From Strigamia acuminata (taxonomy: Eukaryota > Arthropoda > Chilopoda > Geophilomorpha > Linotaeniidae): 64,000 bases of DNA. The translations under genes were made by a program, and so were the position numbers. The stretch lies in NCBI GenBank assembly GCA_949358305.1, contig OX442315.1, forward strand, positions 9,636,427 to 9,700,426. The letters are read 5' to 3'. Below the pieces are notes generated by a model that was not told where the DNA came from, searched no databases, and saw only the letters and a list, made by a program, of their open reading frames with translations. Of the stretch, positions 21,239 through 32,621 are shown piece by piece (positions within the stretch are counted from its first letter, which is position 1; each line of letters opens with the position of its first letter).

Positions 21239-21795
21239 TGTAGAACAGAGGGGCGCAGATATTGGCGAAATATCGCCGGGAAGCGTGCAAATGGCGTCGC
21301 AAATGTGCGACGGTTAATTCCGATAACGGAAATGGCGTCGCCGATGTTCGCAAATGAGCGACGAACGATATGCATCCGTATCGTGAAATGCGGCGCCGAA
21401 ATACAATGCAAAGAAGTGTTTTACACTTATACAAACGTGTAAAACGAGTTAAAACAAAATATAATTCTATTTAATCATTGGAAACAAAATAAACTTACAT
21501 ATTGGAGAGAAAATTGGCAGGAAAGCTCTAACTGAGATGTCTGCCATCTTGGATACAGATTGAAAAACAATGTGGGCACTCTGGTGCCGGAAATCAACAT
21601 TAAAGTTAAGAAAAGAATGAATCTCATAGATAACAATACAAATCATACGGAATTACGTATGTGACAGCACAAAAGCATAAATAAATGCCGTATTAGACAT
21701 ATATAAACAATAAATGTAATTAATACATTGAACTAAACATCGAGATAATGGAAATCACATTTGGTATCGACAAATAAGTGGTCTTTTGACCAACA
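21239..21795 (-). repeat. Copia-1 3' LTR
   Basis: 557 bp, TGTAGAACAG to GACCAACA. It contains short inverted motifs such as GGCGAAATATCGCC near 21263. The purine tract GAAGAGGGGATT on the minus strand (21796-21807) lies directly inside it. Confidence 0.9.
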
Positions 21796-22014
21796 AATCC
21801 CCTCTTCGATAGCAAATGGGGGAAAAATACAAACAAATGCTGGAATTACAGCGTATTACATTCAGAAAAACAAATAATATGGGCGAATAATCAAGCCGGG
21901 TACTGATATTGAAGAACTCTTCACTAAGGAAGCCCGAGAATTCCCACTGAACTTGATTATCCTCAACTTTGGGAAAAATAACTTAGGAATGTCATTACAG
22001 AAGGTAGTGCAGTT

Positions 22015-24796
22015 CTATGATCTGAAGATGTTGGCGATCAGCGATCGTAGACGCTCCGAACTGAGCCATTTTGTAAAAATGTCTGCGACATTGAACTCGC
22101 TTTCCACTTTTCGGAGATCCAAGCGTCCCGCCGTGAACCATTCCCTGAGCCAGTGATAACGAACGCGGATATGTCGAGTCTTCGAGTTCTCCACATCGTT
22201 TGAGGTGAACTGTATGCTGGCCAGGGCGTCGAAATAGACGACGGGTCGAGATAGACGATTTAAAGCTGGAAACTGGGTGTACACATGATTCAACCAATAC
22301 AGCTCCTTGACACACTCAACAAGGGCGATAAACTCCGCCTCCATTGTTGAGCATGCCACGGTTGACTGTTTTCGGCAAGACCAGCCGATCGGTACGTTTC
22401 CAACATAGGTGATGTAGCCACCGAAGCTCAAGGATGTTTCTGGATCGCTTGCCCACGACGCGTCAGTGAATGCCCACAGTTGTGATGATGTGCAACCAGA
22501 CAATTCAATGCACAAGTCCGCAGTGTTGGCAACGTATTGCATGACTTGTAGCAATGCACGGATGTGCGTTTGATTATAGCACGTATTGAATTGCGCCAGA
22601 GCAATCACTGAGTAGAGGATGTCAGGACGCGTCCTTGACGCCAAAAATAATAAGGATCCAATGAGTGACCTGTAGGGAAAGTCTGCCAGGTTTTCAGTTG
22701 ACCCTCTCACGAGTGTAGTTCCGGGAGTCACGGGAACCTTTATGCGATTGTTGATTGCAATGTCGAACTTCTTCACAAGTTTTGCGATGTACGCACGTTG
22801 TGTGATGAACGTGCGCCCTGCGTCGCGGATGAACTCAACGCCCAGTAGTCTCGTGATTGGACCAAGGTTAACTATCTGGAACTTCGAGCTGATGAGGGCA
22901 AGCAACTGGCTGAGAATGCTGTCTGATGCATAAAAGAGAACAATGTCATCGACGTAAATCAGCATTACGGCGGAATTTCCAAAAGTGTAGACACAGTTAC
23001 ATGCCGGCATCTTCTTAAATCCCAGATCTCGCAGGGCTTCATCCAGCTTTTCAAACCACTGCCTTCCTGATTGGTGCAGTCCGTATAGCGATTTTACGAG
23101 TAGCCAAACGTTGTTGGGGTCGGAGCATGTGGCACCTGCAGGGATCCTCATGTAAACCTTGTGTTTTAACTCACCATACAGGTACGCACATTTAACGTCA
23201 AGATGGGCGTTCTTCCAACCACGCAACACAACCAGGAGACAGAAGAATAGGCGAATTAAAACAAAATTCACCACTGGGCTGAAAACTTCATCATAATCCA
23301 CGCCCAGGGTTTGACGAAATCCCTGCGCGACTAGACGGGCCCTGTATCGTGTGATAGTGCCGGTTAAATCCGTCTTCAATTTGAAGATCCACTTGCAGCC
23401 CAAGATGGTAGTGTTAGGTGGTCTAGGGACTTCTACATAGACCCCTCTCTCGACGAACGTTCCCAGCTCCTCATCGATGGCTTCGCGCCATTTCGGAGCA
23501 TCCGTGAATTTGGGTATTTCGGCATAAGAGGCCGGTTCCGTTCGACAAAGGTGGGCTGCATGATGAGGTCCCGGGATAATTGGCAACGTGTATTCAATAT
23601 TGCGGAACGTGAAAAGTTCAGGCTCATAGTCTATGTTGTTGAGCATGCAATATTCTTCAATGTCTTTCAGTGATCTGAGTCTGATTCCAGGCATTGGAAA
23701 ATAGTAAACGTCGGTCCTAATCTTCCCAGGCACTTGATCTTTTCTAAGATGCTCTTCACGTCTCCAGTCACTGCATTCTGAATCCCCGCCGACGAGTCGC
23801 CACATATGTGCTGTATGACGCTCGGTTGCTGCTAGAACTTCAGTTCCCGTAATAGGGGGAATTGGTGCAGGAGACATTGGAGTGTCATCGAACACTGGCA
23901 CAGTATGACTACCTGAGTCCGCCCCACGCCCTTTACGACGATACGTGATATATCGTGCGGGTGAACCTGGTGGAGATTGACGAGGCGACTGTTCGGCTGA
24001 TGTGCCAGTAAACTCAGACGTATTTGGATAAAGTGAGATGTCGTCACGTTCTTCGTGTCCTTCTATGGGTTCGACATCATCATCGGTATCACCTTCTTGA
24101 TAAAGTACTGGGTAGGACTGTGAATGTCCTGAACTCGCTGAACCCGGTAATTGCAGCGCACATGCATCTAATAGCTGTTGTTCTGGTGTTGTCGGCGGCG
24201 GCAAGTGTACAATCGGTATGAGGACAGGCGTTGATGTAGAAGTGGCTGACGCACTGGCATGTCCATCATCATCATCGGCGTCATTGTCCGAATTGTCAGA
24301 ACGATCGGAATCGGATCCCTTGGGCCAACGATGATATCGTACATTGTCATTAAAGGAGACTGCTTGCTGTCCGGTGTCGTCTTCGACAAATGTTTCATCC
24401 GGCCGTTGTGACGAATTACGCAAGGATTTGCGATATGATTGATGCTCGTCGATTTTTACATGAATGGATTCATAAACTCTGTCTTCGACCGGATTCCAGA
24501 CTCTGTAGCCACGAGTACCAGTGGCGTAGCCAACAAGATATCCTTCCCAGGCACGCGCTTCGAGTTTCTTGCGTCCTGGTGCGGTGTAATGCACCCAACA
24601 TTTGGATCCTACTTTACGTAGATGACGCAATGACAAATCTCTTTGTCGCCAAAGAATGTATGGGACTTGATTCTTCAGTCTGGAATGTGGACTCCTATTC
24701 TTTATATATGCAAAGGTAACGGCCAATTCGGCCCAGAGTCCATCGGGAAGTTTAGTTTCTGAGATTATCGCACGGACGTTGTCGATCATTGTCCGG
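22015..24796 (-). CDS. pol: Copia-1 Pol: integrase end, reverse transcriptase, RNase H
   Basis: About 924 codons from the Met at 24789, with the frame open back to the T-run at 24797-24800. In order: end of the integrase (NRSPHSRL, VGSKCWVHYTAPGRKKLEAR), an acidic linker rich in Ser/Asp/Pro, RT (CKWIFKLK, RARLVAQGF, HLDVKCAYL with catalytic Asp, SLYGLHQSGRQWFEKL, YVDDIVLF near 22950), and RNase H (FTDASWASD, STMEAEFIAL, NVADIFTKW). It is full length and without stops. It should be one polyprotein with the upstream ORF; one extra A in a four-A run (24797-24800, minus) puts it out of frame. Confidence 0.9.
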
Positions 24797-27004
24797 TTTT
24801 ATCCTCTCTGCCGTCCCGTTCATTTGAGGAGATGCGGGATTTGTTTGCTGCCCCTGGATACCCTTTTCCTGCAGATAATGCAGGAATTCATTCGACATGA
24901 ATTCGCCGCCCCTATCGGATCTGATGGCCTTTACGGTAGTGTTCTGAATCCGTTCAACTCTGGCGACGAAGTCTTTAAACGCAGCAAAAGTTTGAGATTT
25001 TTGCGCCAATGGTATTATCCAGGTGTAGCGAGTCGCATCATCTATAATGGTGAATACATAATCCGAGCCGCCCAAAGAAGTGACAGGGGCTGGTCCCCAC
25101 AGATCCATGTGTAAAATATCTAATGGTTTTGTTGTGATGGGATGAGGGTCCGGCTTGTGAGAAGCTCTCGTAGATTTAGCAATCCGACAGTCATTGCAGG
25201 CTAACTCCTGACGGACTTCTGCTGACTCCATTCCATGGACTTGTTCATTGGCCGCTAGCAACTTCATGGCATTGGTATGAAGGTGACCAAGACGACTGTG
25301 CCACAAACCAGTCGCATCTTTCACTGTGGTGGGATTAGCAACAACCTTCTGTTTTGGATTAGAGGTTTCGCTAGGTAGGAAGGCGTGTGGCAAGGACTTT
25401 AGGATGTCAACATAGGATTGGATATCAGGATTTTTCTGGGTAGGTGGAGGAACGATAACTTGTGCAGGTAAAGGAGGGTTAGGAATTTGTTGAACTGGCA
25501 TTTGCTTCGCTGGTTCGATAGCGGGCAAAGTTATGCGAAAGTCTGAAATTTCCCGCTGCTTTTGCTTCCCCCTCTTTGGCTTTGGCACGTTGTCGAAATC
25601 TACTTCCGATGTGACAAGTGTTTGCACAGGTTGGAGTGTTATTTGGACTGGCGGTTGATTAATTGTTGAAACAATTGGCGTCACAAGATGCGTTGAGCAT
25701 AAACCGTCCAAATAATATAATCCACCGCGTTCTCTCGCACGAATAATAGGTGAACGGAAGTCTGTTTGATAAACATTCACCTCTCCATTGAAGAAATGCA
25801 CATGATGATTTGTCTTATCAATCTTTGACACCGAAATCAAATTGGCTTCGAAATTCGGCGCAAAGAGAACGTTCTTCAAATTAATGGTGCAATCCGCGCC
25901 GTCGACCGACGTGAGCAATTGAACTGTTCCTCTTCCTGTCACCTGTGATTTGCCTTGGCCTAACGCAATATCAAATGGTTGGATATTCGAAAAGTCTGTG
26001 AACCAGTCACGCACGTGAGACACGTGATCCGTTGCCCCGCAATCCACGATCCATTCATTGGATTGCGTGAAATGGACCGTAAGACGCTCAATAATCTGCG
26101 GGGCACTGCAAAAGAATGTCCCCTCTCGCTTCGCACGTGAACTTCCACGTGGACGATTGTCTTCAACTTTGGCAGCGGCATTTTTATTACGTCTGCGGCT
26201 TTTACTTCGCGACGAACGCTGTACAGAGGCTGTGGACTGATTTCCGTCTCCACGTGGTGGTTGAGGGCAACGATTAGCATAGTGACCCATTTGATCACAG
26301 TTGAAACACTTGATTTTAGACAAGTCTCGAGGTCCGCGAGATTGATTACGCTGGCGAAACTGTCCTTTCGAGGTATGTGCAGACGGTATGTGCCTTTCGA
26401 GGTATGTGCAGATGGCCTTTAAACGCATCTGCTCGGACAATAACTGTTCTGCCACTTTGGTTGGAGTAAAGTTCGGATCGGGCCAGTGGTAAACTGCAAA
26501 CGTGGCCTGGGAATATTCCGGTGGTAAACCCTTGAGATATTGGAAAGAATGATGTTCTTCTGAGACATTTTCACCAACGTCTTTTAATTGTTGAACAAAA
26601 TGGTCCACACGACCGATGAAATCAGGCATGTCTTCACCAGGTTTGAGTTGGAGGCTCAAAAATTCCCATCTCATGGCCGCTCGTCTGGCCCTTGAACTCG
26701 GTGCATAAATGGTGGCCAACTTGTCCCATGCTTGCTTAGGTGTATTGCAAGCGTCGAGGGCCGATCGTTTCGCTTCACTGACGTGAATATATATGTGACC
26801 AAGTGCTTTGTCCTTTTTCACAGCATAACGATCCTTTTCCTTTTCATTTAAAGTTGCAAGGTGCTCGGCCTCCTTTTCCTCGGTCACGTGTCTCCATAAA
26901 CCTTCGGATTTTAGAAGCATGCGCATCGAGCGCTGCCAGGATTCATAGTTCCCAACGGTGAGTACGGGAACCGTTCCGCCCGATAATTCCGACGCTTTCT
27001 TCAT
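24752..27004 (-). CDS. gag-pol: Copia-1 Gag-protease-integrase
   Basis: I start at Met 27004 (MKKASELSGGTV), which leads directly into the copia Gag fold (VGNYESWQRSMRMLL); an upstream in-frame ATG at 27040 is possible. Then come helical Gag (WDKLATIYA, YLKGLPPEY), zinc knuckle CFNCDQMGHYANRC near 26290, protease WIVDCGATDH near 26040 (catalytic Asp kept, but DCG rather than DSG or DTG), LWHSRLGH ... CNDC integrase finger near 25300-25190, and core Asp (MDLWGP), Asp (RSDRGGEF), Glu (NGTAER). After NGTAER the frame ends in 12 out-of-frame codons because of the A-run slip. Confidence 0.9.
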   Translation of the reverse strand: MKKASELSGGTVPVLTVGNYESWQRSMRMLLKSEGLWRHVTEEKEAEHLATLNEKEKDRYAVKKDKALGHIYIHVSEAKRSALDACNTPKQAWDKLATIYAPSSRARRAAMRWEFLSLQLKPGEDMPDFIGRVDHFVQQLKDVGENVSEEHHSFQYLKGLPPEYSQATFAVYHWPDPNFTPTKVAEQLLSEQMRLKAICTYLERHIPSAHTSKGQFRQRNQSRGPRDLSKIKCFNCDQMGHYANRCPQPPRGDGNQSTASVQRSSRSKSRRRNKNAAAKVEDNRPRGSSRAKREGTFFCSAPQIIERLTVHFTQSNEWIVDCGATDHVSHVRDWFTDFSNIQPFDIALGQGKSQVTGRGTVQLLTSVDGADCTINLKNVLFAPNFEANLISVSKIDKTNHHVHFFNGEVNVYQTDFRSPIIRARERGGLYYLDGLCSTHLVTPIVSTINQPPVQITLQPVQTLVTSEVDFDNVPKPKRGKQKQREISDFRITLPAIEPAKQMPVQQIPNPPLPAQVIVPPPTQKNPDIQSYVDILKSLPHAFLPSETSNPKQKVVANPTTVKDATGLWHSRLGHLHTNAMKLLAANEQVHGMESAEVRQELACNDCRIAKSTRASHKPDPHPITTKPLDILHMDLWGPAPVTSLGGSDYVFTIIDDATRYTWIIPLAQKSQTFAAFKDFVARVERIQNTTVKAIRSDRGGEFMSNEFLHYLQEKGIQGQQTNPASPQMNGTAERIKPDNDRQRPCDNLRN

Positions 27005-27040
27005 TGTGGAGTGGAAAACTCGACACAACGCGACGAACAC

Positions 27041-27896
27041 ACTGACTCAAGGAATGGTACGGTAGAAAATGGAGAATGGCACTGCACAGAACGTTGACTT
27101 CGTTTCGGAGCACTGAACTGAAGCACTTCACACACACTTTCGAGGCGGAAACCTTCAACGGGGAGCTGATGCTACAATCAGCTGATAGCTTGTGACAAGT
27201 GTCCCCCTAGCGTCCTTTACGACCACCTGGGGTCACGGGAATGCTAGGTGGAGCAGGGCTCAGCCTTGTCACAAAATACAAACACAGCGGTGGACGGAAT
27301 GCCCGAAGAGCTGTGTCGAATCTAATAAGGTCCCACACCAAAATACCCTTAATTCTAACAAAGGTAAAGTCGAAAGAAGGAGAAATAGACGAATCAATCG
27401 CGGATGCGATCCTCGTGCAAATGAAGGCACGGGGCAGCTTTCTCGAAAAGCTGGAGAAAGCGCTATTTCGGATGTGAAATCCGAAATCTTCTCGAATAAA
27501 TCGAGGCTCTTCGTCCACTTGCACAGATCGGTGATAACCGCCGTTCACCGGGGAACTAAGCGGCGAACAATCTAGTGTTCGGTTCTCGTTGGAACTGCCG
27601 CTTCGTGCTAAGCAGTGTCGAAAATCCAGTTTCGTCGAAAAATCTGCAAAAACAAAAGAAATTTGCCTCAAAATCCGCGAAACCCGCGAGAAATTGGACA
27701 AAATTAAACGAATATCGTTGAAATCGATAGCCCTGGCTATCGGTAACGTCGTGGAAACGTCGGCGACGTCCAGGAAACAAAATGGCGCCGTGTGGATTCG
27801 TGAAATCTGAAAATAAACAACTTTTCGGCACACAAATCGTTTTCACGAAATATGGGTCGAAAATTAATCGAGAAATGGTTGTTCTAGCAGACAACC
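27041..27896 (-). other. Copia-1 5' leader
   Basis: 856 bp between the primer site and the first ATG. Several plus- and minus-strand frames cross it but none resembles a protein. It probably contains RNA packaging signals; nothing specific is visible. Confidence 0.5.
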
Positions 27897-27910
27897 ACCC
27901 TCTGCTACCA
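27897..27910 (-). promoter_or_regulatory. Copia-1 primer binding site, initiator tRNA-Met
   Basis: On the minus strand TGGTAGCAGAGGGT (then GGTT) follows the 5' LTR by two bases. It matches the complement of the animal initiator tRNA-Met 3' end for 12 bases, then matches again after one mismatch. Confidence 0.85.
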
Positions 27911-27912
27911 AA

Positions 27913-28469
27913 TGTAGAACAGAGGGGCGCAGATATTGGCGAAATATCGCCGGGAAGCGTGCAAATGGCGTCGCAAATGTGCGACGGTGAATTCCGATAA
28001 CGGAAATGGCGTCGCCGATGTTCGCAAATGAGCGACGAACGATACGCATCCGTATCGTGAAATGCGGCGCCGAAATACAATGCAAAGAAGTGTTTTACAC
28101 TTATACAAACGTGTAAAACGAGTTAAAACAAAATATAATTCTATTTAATCATTGGAAACAAAATAAACTTACATATTGGAGAGAAAATTGGCAGGAAAGC
28201 TCTAACTGAGATGTCTGCCATCTTGGATACAGATTGAAAAACAATGTGGGCACTCTGGTGCCGGAAATCAACATTAAAGTTAAGAAAAGAATGAATCTCA
28301 TAGATAACAATACAAATCATACGGAATTAAGTATGTGACAGCACAAAAGCATAAATAAATGCCGTATTAGACATATATAAACAATAAATGTAATTAATAC
28401 ATTGAACTAAACATCGAGATAATGGAAATCACATTTGGTATCGACAAATAAGTGGTCTTTTGACCAACA
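27913..28469 (-). repeat. Copia-1 5' LTR
   Basis: 557-bp partner of 21239-21795. Differences noticed: T/G near 21312 vs 27986, T/C near 21370 vs 28044, C/A near 21656 vs 28330. Confidence 0.9.
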
Positions 28470-28474
28470 AAAAG

Positions 28475-30329
28475 CCCCGTGTCAACTCACCAGTCGACAG
28501 AACTCCGCCCAGCGTGCCATCAACTCCAAGCAGCAAAGTTGATTTAACGAATATGTCGTTGAAGCAAGTGATTGCCGTCGCTCACAAACGAGGGAAGTTG
28601 ATAAAGCGTTATCACACCGCGGCCAAGCAAAGAGCGCGAGACGACGCGGAAACTTCGGGCAAAAATTCCCCGACCAGACATAAGTTGTCGCGAGTACGCC
28701 AGCGCATTGCCGACCTCATGCAGGAAAATGCAGATCGACTTGCAGAGCGACAACGTCAGTACGCAGAAGGCGTTACACTTTCCGATGAAGACGTTGCAAA
28801 CATCACAAAGGCGATGAAAGACAGCACCCGGCAGCTGCAGGATTTCCATTTGGAAGAATACGAGATGGTGAGACGTCTAAAAATGGAGGAACACCAAGCG
28901 CGCCAGGCGAAGTACGAGGCAGAATTGGCCAAACAAGCGACGGAAGACGACATTCGTGCCAAAAAAGACCGATTAGACGCAGAAATTCGTGCCAAGAAAG
29001 ACCAATTGGACAGAGAAATGCAAGCAGAGAAAGACAGAATGGAAGCTGAAAGAATCCGCCTAGCAACGGAACGACAAGAATTACGTGATAGACGTAAGGC
29101 GCAGGAATTAGCGAATCGAGATGCGATACGTGCCGAAAATCAACGTATCGAGCAAGAAAAAATACGTTTGGCGAACGAGTATCGAGACTTGCAGGAGAGA
29201 CGTCTAGCAGAAGTAGCGGCTGATCGAGCAGCTATGCAAGCCGAAAAACAGAAGATTGAAGCGGAAAGAGTCCGCGTGGAAACGGAACGTTTGGAATTAA
29301 TTGCAAGGCAAAAGGCGGCGGAATCAGCAGAAAGCAAGGAGATTCACTACCTTCGACAAAACGCTCTTGAAGCGCAAGAAGCAGCGGAAAGAGTCCGCCA
29401 GGAGAATGAGGAGCTTAAATATCTCGCACAGTGCCAGTACGCCAGGCCAACGAACATTCCACCGCGCCGGCCGGAAGTGGTCAATTTATCACCAGGCTCG
29501 TCCGCAAATCCTTTAAAAAGGAGAGGTGGTGTGGATGAAAGAAAAGATGCCAAAAGAACATCGGTGTCACCAGCAAAGAATCCAAACGTATTAGACGTAA
29601 TTGCACAAAGAAATCGTCAACACGCAACGGACCAACCAACTGGACCAATTAAAAAACAGGGTGCAGTGACAGGAGTGGATCCAGATGAATTTCAAAAATG
29701 GGATAAAGTGCCCAGACGAATGGATTTAGACGACAGAGATCGCCAAACCCCAATAGAAACTGAAAATGTCAGTAACCCTGCAACAAAAGGCGCATGCGGA
29801 GGCAAAGCGTTGGGAGAGTATCTTGAAGACTCTCGAGACGACGAGAATCCCGCCTATCGAAGGTCATATACGTTCATGGAAGCGGTTGAACAGTTAGCCG
29901 AAGCCAATGAAAGAGAGGATCGGCGAAAATTGCTGGAAGCGCAAAGAAAGCAACAAGTGGATAGTCAACGCGAAATGAGTCGCGATAGTGGAAAACAAAA
30001 ATTCCAACATGATCAAGAAGTTCCGGAACAAGACAGAAGCAGTAGTCAAAATGCTGCAACCGGACAAGATGGAGCAACTGGACAAGCCAGTTACACGAAA
30101 ATTAAAAATTATGACGACTATCTACAGGGCAAATATTCACAGCAACCTGAAAACAAAAATCCACGAAATGAGTCGTGTATTCAAGGAAATCCACACACAA
30201 ATGTTGAAACCAACTTACGTGTGGGACGAGATGCTAATTTACGAAATGAGTCGTACTATCGCCAAGGAACTCGTTCGCATGGTGAAGTGAGATTTGCGAA
30301 CGAAACACGAGCACATAATGACACAGATA
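28475..30329 (+). pseudogene. gag: Ty3-2 Gag, middle part: long coiled coil
   Basis: This is the continuation of Gag after Copia-1, about 618 codons. After a Pro/Ser-rich segment, roughly 270 residues (near 28690-29430) are an uninterrupted charged heptad-like helix with repeats of the kind RLDAEIRAKKDQLDREMQ and IEAERVRVETERLEL. This is a strong coiled coil and unusual for Gag. Then comes a polar Gln/Asn/Arg-rich region. The frame is interrupted at 30329 by the TA-flanked MITE and resumes at 30727. Confidence 0.75.
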
Positions 30330-30724
30330 CCGTATATTATCGATTACTACGCGGGCCTCTATTAGCCCGCGGACCTCGAATTGCGCGCGGGGCAAATTTT
30401 ATTTTTGCCAATAACGCGCGGGCCTCGAATTGCGCGCGGATACAGAATTGGAGGCCCGAAATGTGCCAAAAAAGGATCACAAATGACACGTTTTGCATAC
30501 GTTTCGGCAGAAAATTACCGAAACGTTTGGAAAACGTCTCAATTGTCACCTTTTTAGGTGATTTTTGTTGCCGATATGTTAAAAAAAACCCAGCATCAGC
30601 CAGTCGGCCGATGCTTGGTGTAAATAGTCCGCGGGCCTCTAATAGCCCGTGGGCCTGTAATACCGCGCGGGTCAAAATATTTTTTTGCAAATAGCGCACG
30701 GGTGCGCTATTTGCAAATATACGG
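30330..30724. mobile_element. TA-flanked MITE in Ty3-2 gag
   Basis: 395 bp with terminal CCGTATATT / AATATACGG, flanked by TA (30328-30329, 30725-30726). That is the target of Tc1/mariner-type transposases. Near both ends there is a GC-rich block of about 75 bp in direct orientation (about 30349-30424 and 30629-30703: CGCGGGCCTCTA-TAGCCCG ... GCGCGGG), itself full of short palindromes. Removing the insert and one TA restores the gag frame (GAT ATG CGA). Confidence 0.7.
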
Positions 30725-30726
30725 TA

Positions 30727-32621
30727 TGCGAAATGTGTTGCGCTACCAAGACGAACCACGCCAGCAAAGTGACGCCCGCTTCAGAGACGAGACTCGTCAA
30801 CAAAGTGACTACGGTCCGACTGGACAAAGCTGTTACAATCGAAATGAGTCGATGTCGAGAGAAGACCCACGTCCACAACATGGCCACCAACAGGATTTGC
30901 AGCAGAATAGGGGTTCATATTGGTATGAATCCTATAGAGAAAGCGATTCACACCGGCGACGTGATGATTCACGAGAACGGGGCGAAGACGAACGCAGACG
31001 ACGCGACAACGCGCATCAATAGAGAGATGAATCGCGAAGATCACGTTCCAGTCCGCCACCGTCACAAAGAGAATATGGACGGTCACACTCCAGTCCACCA
31101 CCATCACACCACGAATATGAGCGAAAATATTCACATTCTGATCAGTTTCGTCGGGAAGAACCTAATTACTCAAGGCCACAAGGTGAGAGATGGGATAGAG
31201 GGAATTCCCAATCGGATAATAGAGATCCGCCTCCACCACATACATTACCAACTAGTTCCAGAGAATTAGAAGAAATCATCGCAAGACAGATTGATTCAAA
31301 ATTGTCGCAAATTCCTTCAAAATCTCAGGAAATGGAGGAAGTTTTGAGAAAGCTCATTCTGAAATATTGCTCTGAAAATTGGACACATCACTACAGCACA
31401 CCACACCAAATCAAATGGGACCGCATTAATCCGGACATGTTCGATGGAGGATGGCAAATCGGAACCCAGTTCCTGGATGAAGTAATGCACGTGGTGACAA
31501 GTCACGAAATGGACCCAGATGTGACTTTACATAAGTTGATACCAAAAATGTTGGTTGGTGGAGCAACAAATTGGTTCCGAAAAAATAAATTCACGCACTG
31601 GAATGAATTTGTAAAGGCATTTATGAAAGAATACGGGGAGTCCAATGCAATGATGATAAAGTATTGGGACAACCACAAACAAATGTTGGGCGAAGATATT
31701 CGCTCATACTTAAGACGTACAGAAGATTTGATTGCTCAGCTCCCGTATCACATCAGCGATTTTGACGAAGACAGAAAATTCAGAAATGGTCTGACACCTT
31801 TCTCCGAGAAAGTATTAAGAATGGTGGATGCACCGATGGCCAGCTCCTTTGAAAAATTGCAACAATTTATAAGGAACCACCAGATGTATATCGATGACAG
31901 ATACGCATCAGATCTCCCACTAGAAGAACAAAGAGCACGGGATGACCTACAGCGACACCACTCGGATTACACGCGAGCAGGTGCAAAAATGATGCGACCT
32001 CGCTCGCAATTTTTGCTATCTCGAGAGGAAGGATCCACCAAAAAACAAGAAAGCGGACCATCACCTTATCCTCAACCAAGAGTACCGACACGACCAACTG
32101 TCAAGTGGGTACAAGACCCGTCCGAAGCAACTGAATCAGTCGGTGATACACAAATAATGTTAACAGATTATTCGGAAGATGAATTAAACACATTGATGGA
32201 TGCGGCGAGTGTATTGTTCACACGGAACAATCCAGCGATAACTAAATACAAGCCGCAAATGCAAGCAAGATTGCCACATCAAATGGTTATGCAACCACAG
32301 GCAAAAGGAAATTTGTCCCTTCCAACGAAACTTTACACGATCGATTTCAACTCAAAGATTGAAGTACCGACCCAACAGACAGGCGAAAATACGGGACAGA
32401 CTTCTATGCCAGGTGGCGCAACAGATGGTAATAAGACCAGTCAAGTAAAATTGACACCGGAAAATGCACCGTCCCATAATTGTGGCCAAGTTGGACACTG
32501 GGTACGGCAATGTCAACAGCCAAAGAGAATGTTGTCTAAAGAAGAAATGGAACATCTTATTAATTCTTTATCTGACAACCTTACAAAAAACTTGAATGCG
32601 CGGGCTCAGGAAAAGCAGTAG
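30727..32621 (+). pseudogene. gag: Ty3-2 Gag, C-terminal part with defective zinc knuckle and a stop
   Basis: The frame continues through an Arg/Ser/Gln-rich region; an in-frame TAG at 31020-31022 breaks it (a CAG to TAG change would do it), and coding clearly continues. From about 31300 there is a capsid-like helical domain (WDRINPDMFDGGW, MLVGGATNWFRKNKF, YGESNAMMIKYWDNHKQ) typical of Ty3 retrotransposon Gag. Near 32478 the zinc knuckle reads HNCGQVGHWVRQC; the first Cys of CxxC is Ser. It ends with a helix and the stop TAG 32619-32621, inside the frameshift hairpin. Confidence 0.8.

Larger units (their letters stand above)
21239..28469 (-). mobile_element. Copia-1: nearly complete Ty1/copia element, TSD AAAAG
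   Basis: Minus-oriented element with 557-bp LTRs (21239-21795, 27913-28469), both TGTAGAACAG...GACCAACA. It has an initiator-tRNA-Met primer site, a purine tract, and one gag-pol frame broken by a single base. AAAAG flanks it at 21234-21238 and 28470-28474. I noticed about three LTR differences. It sits in Ty3-2 gag, and its removal with one AAAAG rejoins that frame exactly. Confidence 0.95.

Noticed and set aside
30685-31269. 194-residue ORF with His/Cys residues
   Set aside because: Wrong frame over Ty3-2 gag; the true frame is the RS/Gln-rich one from 30727.
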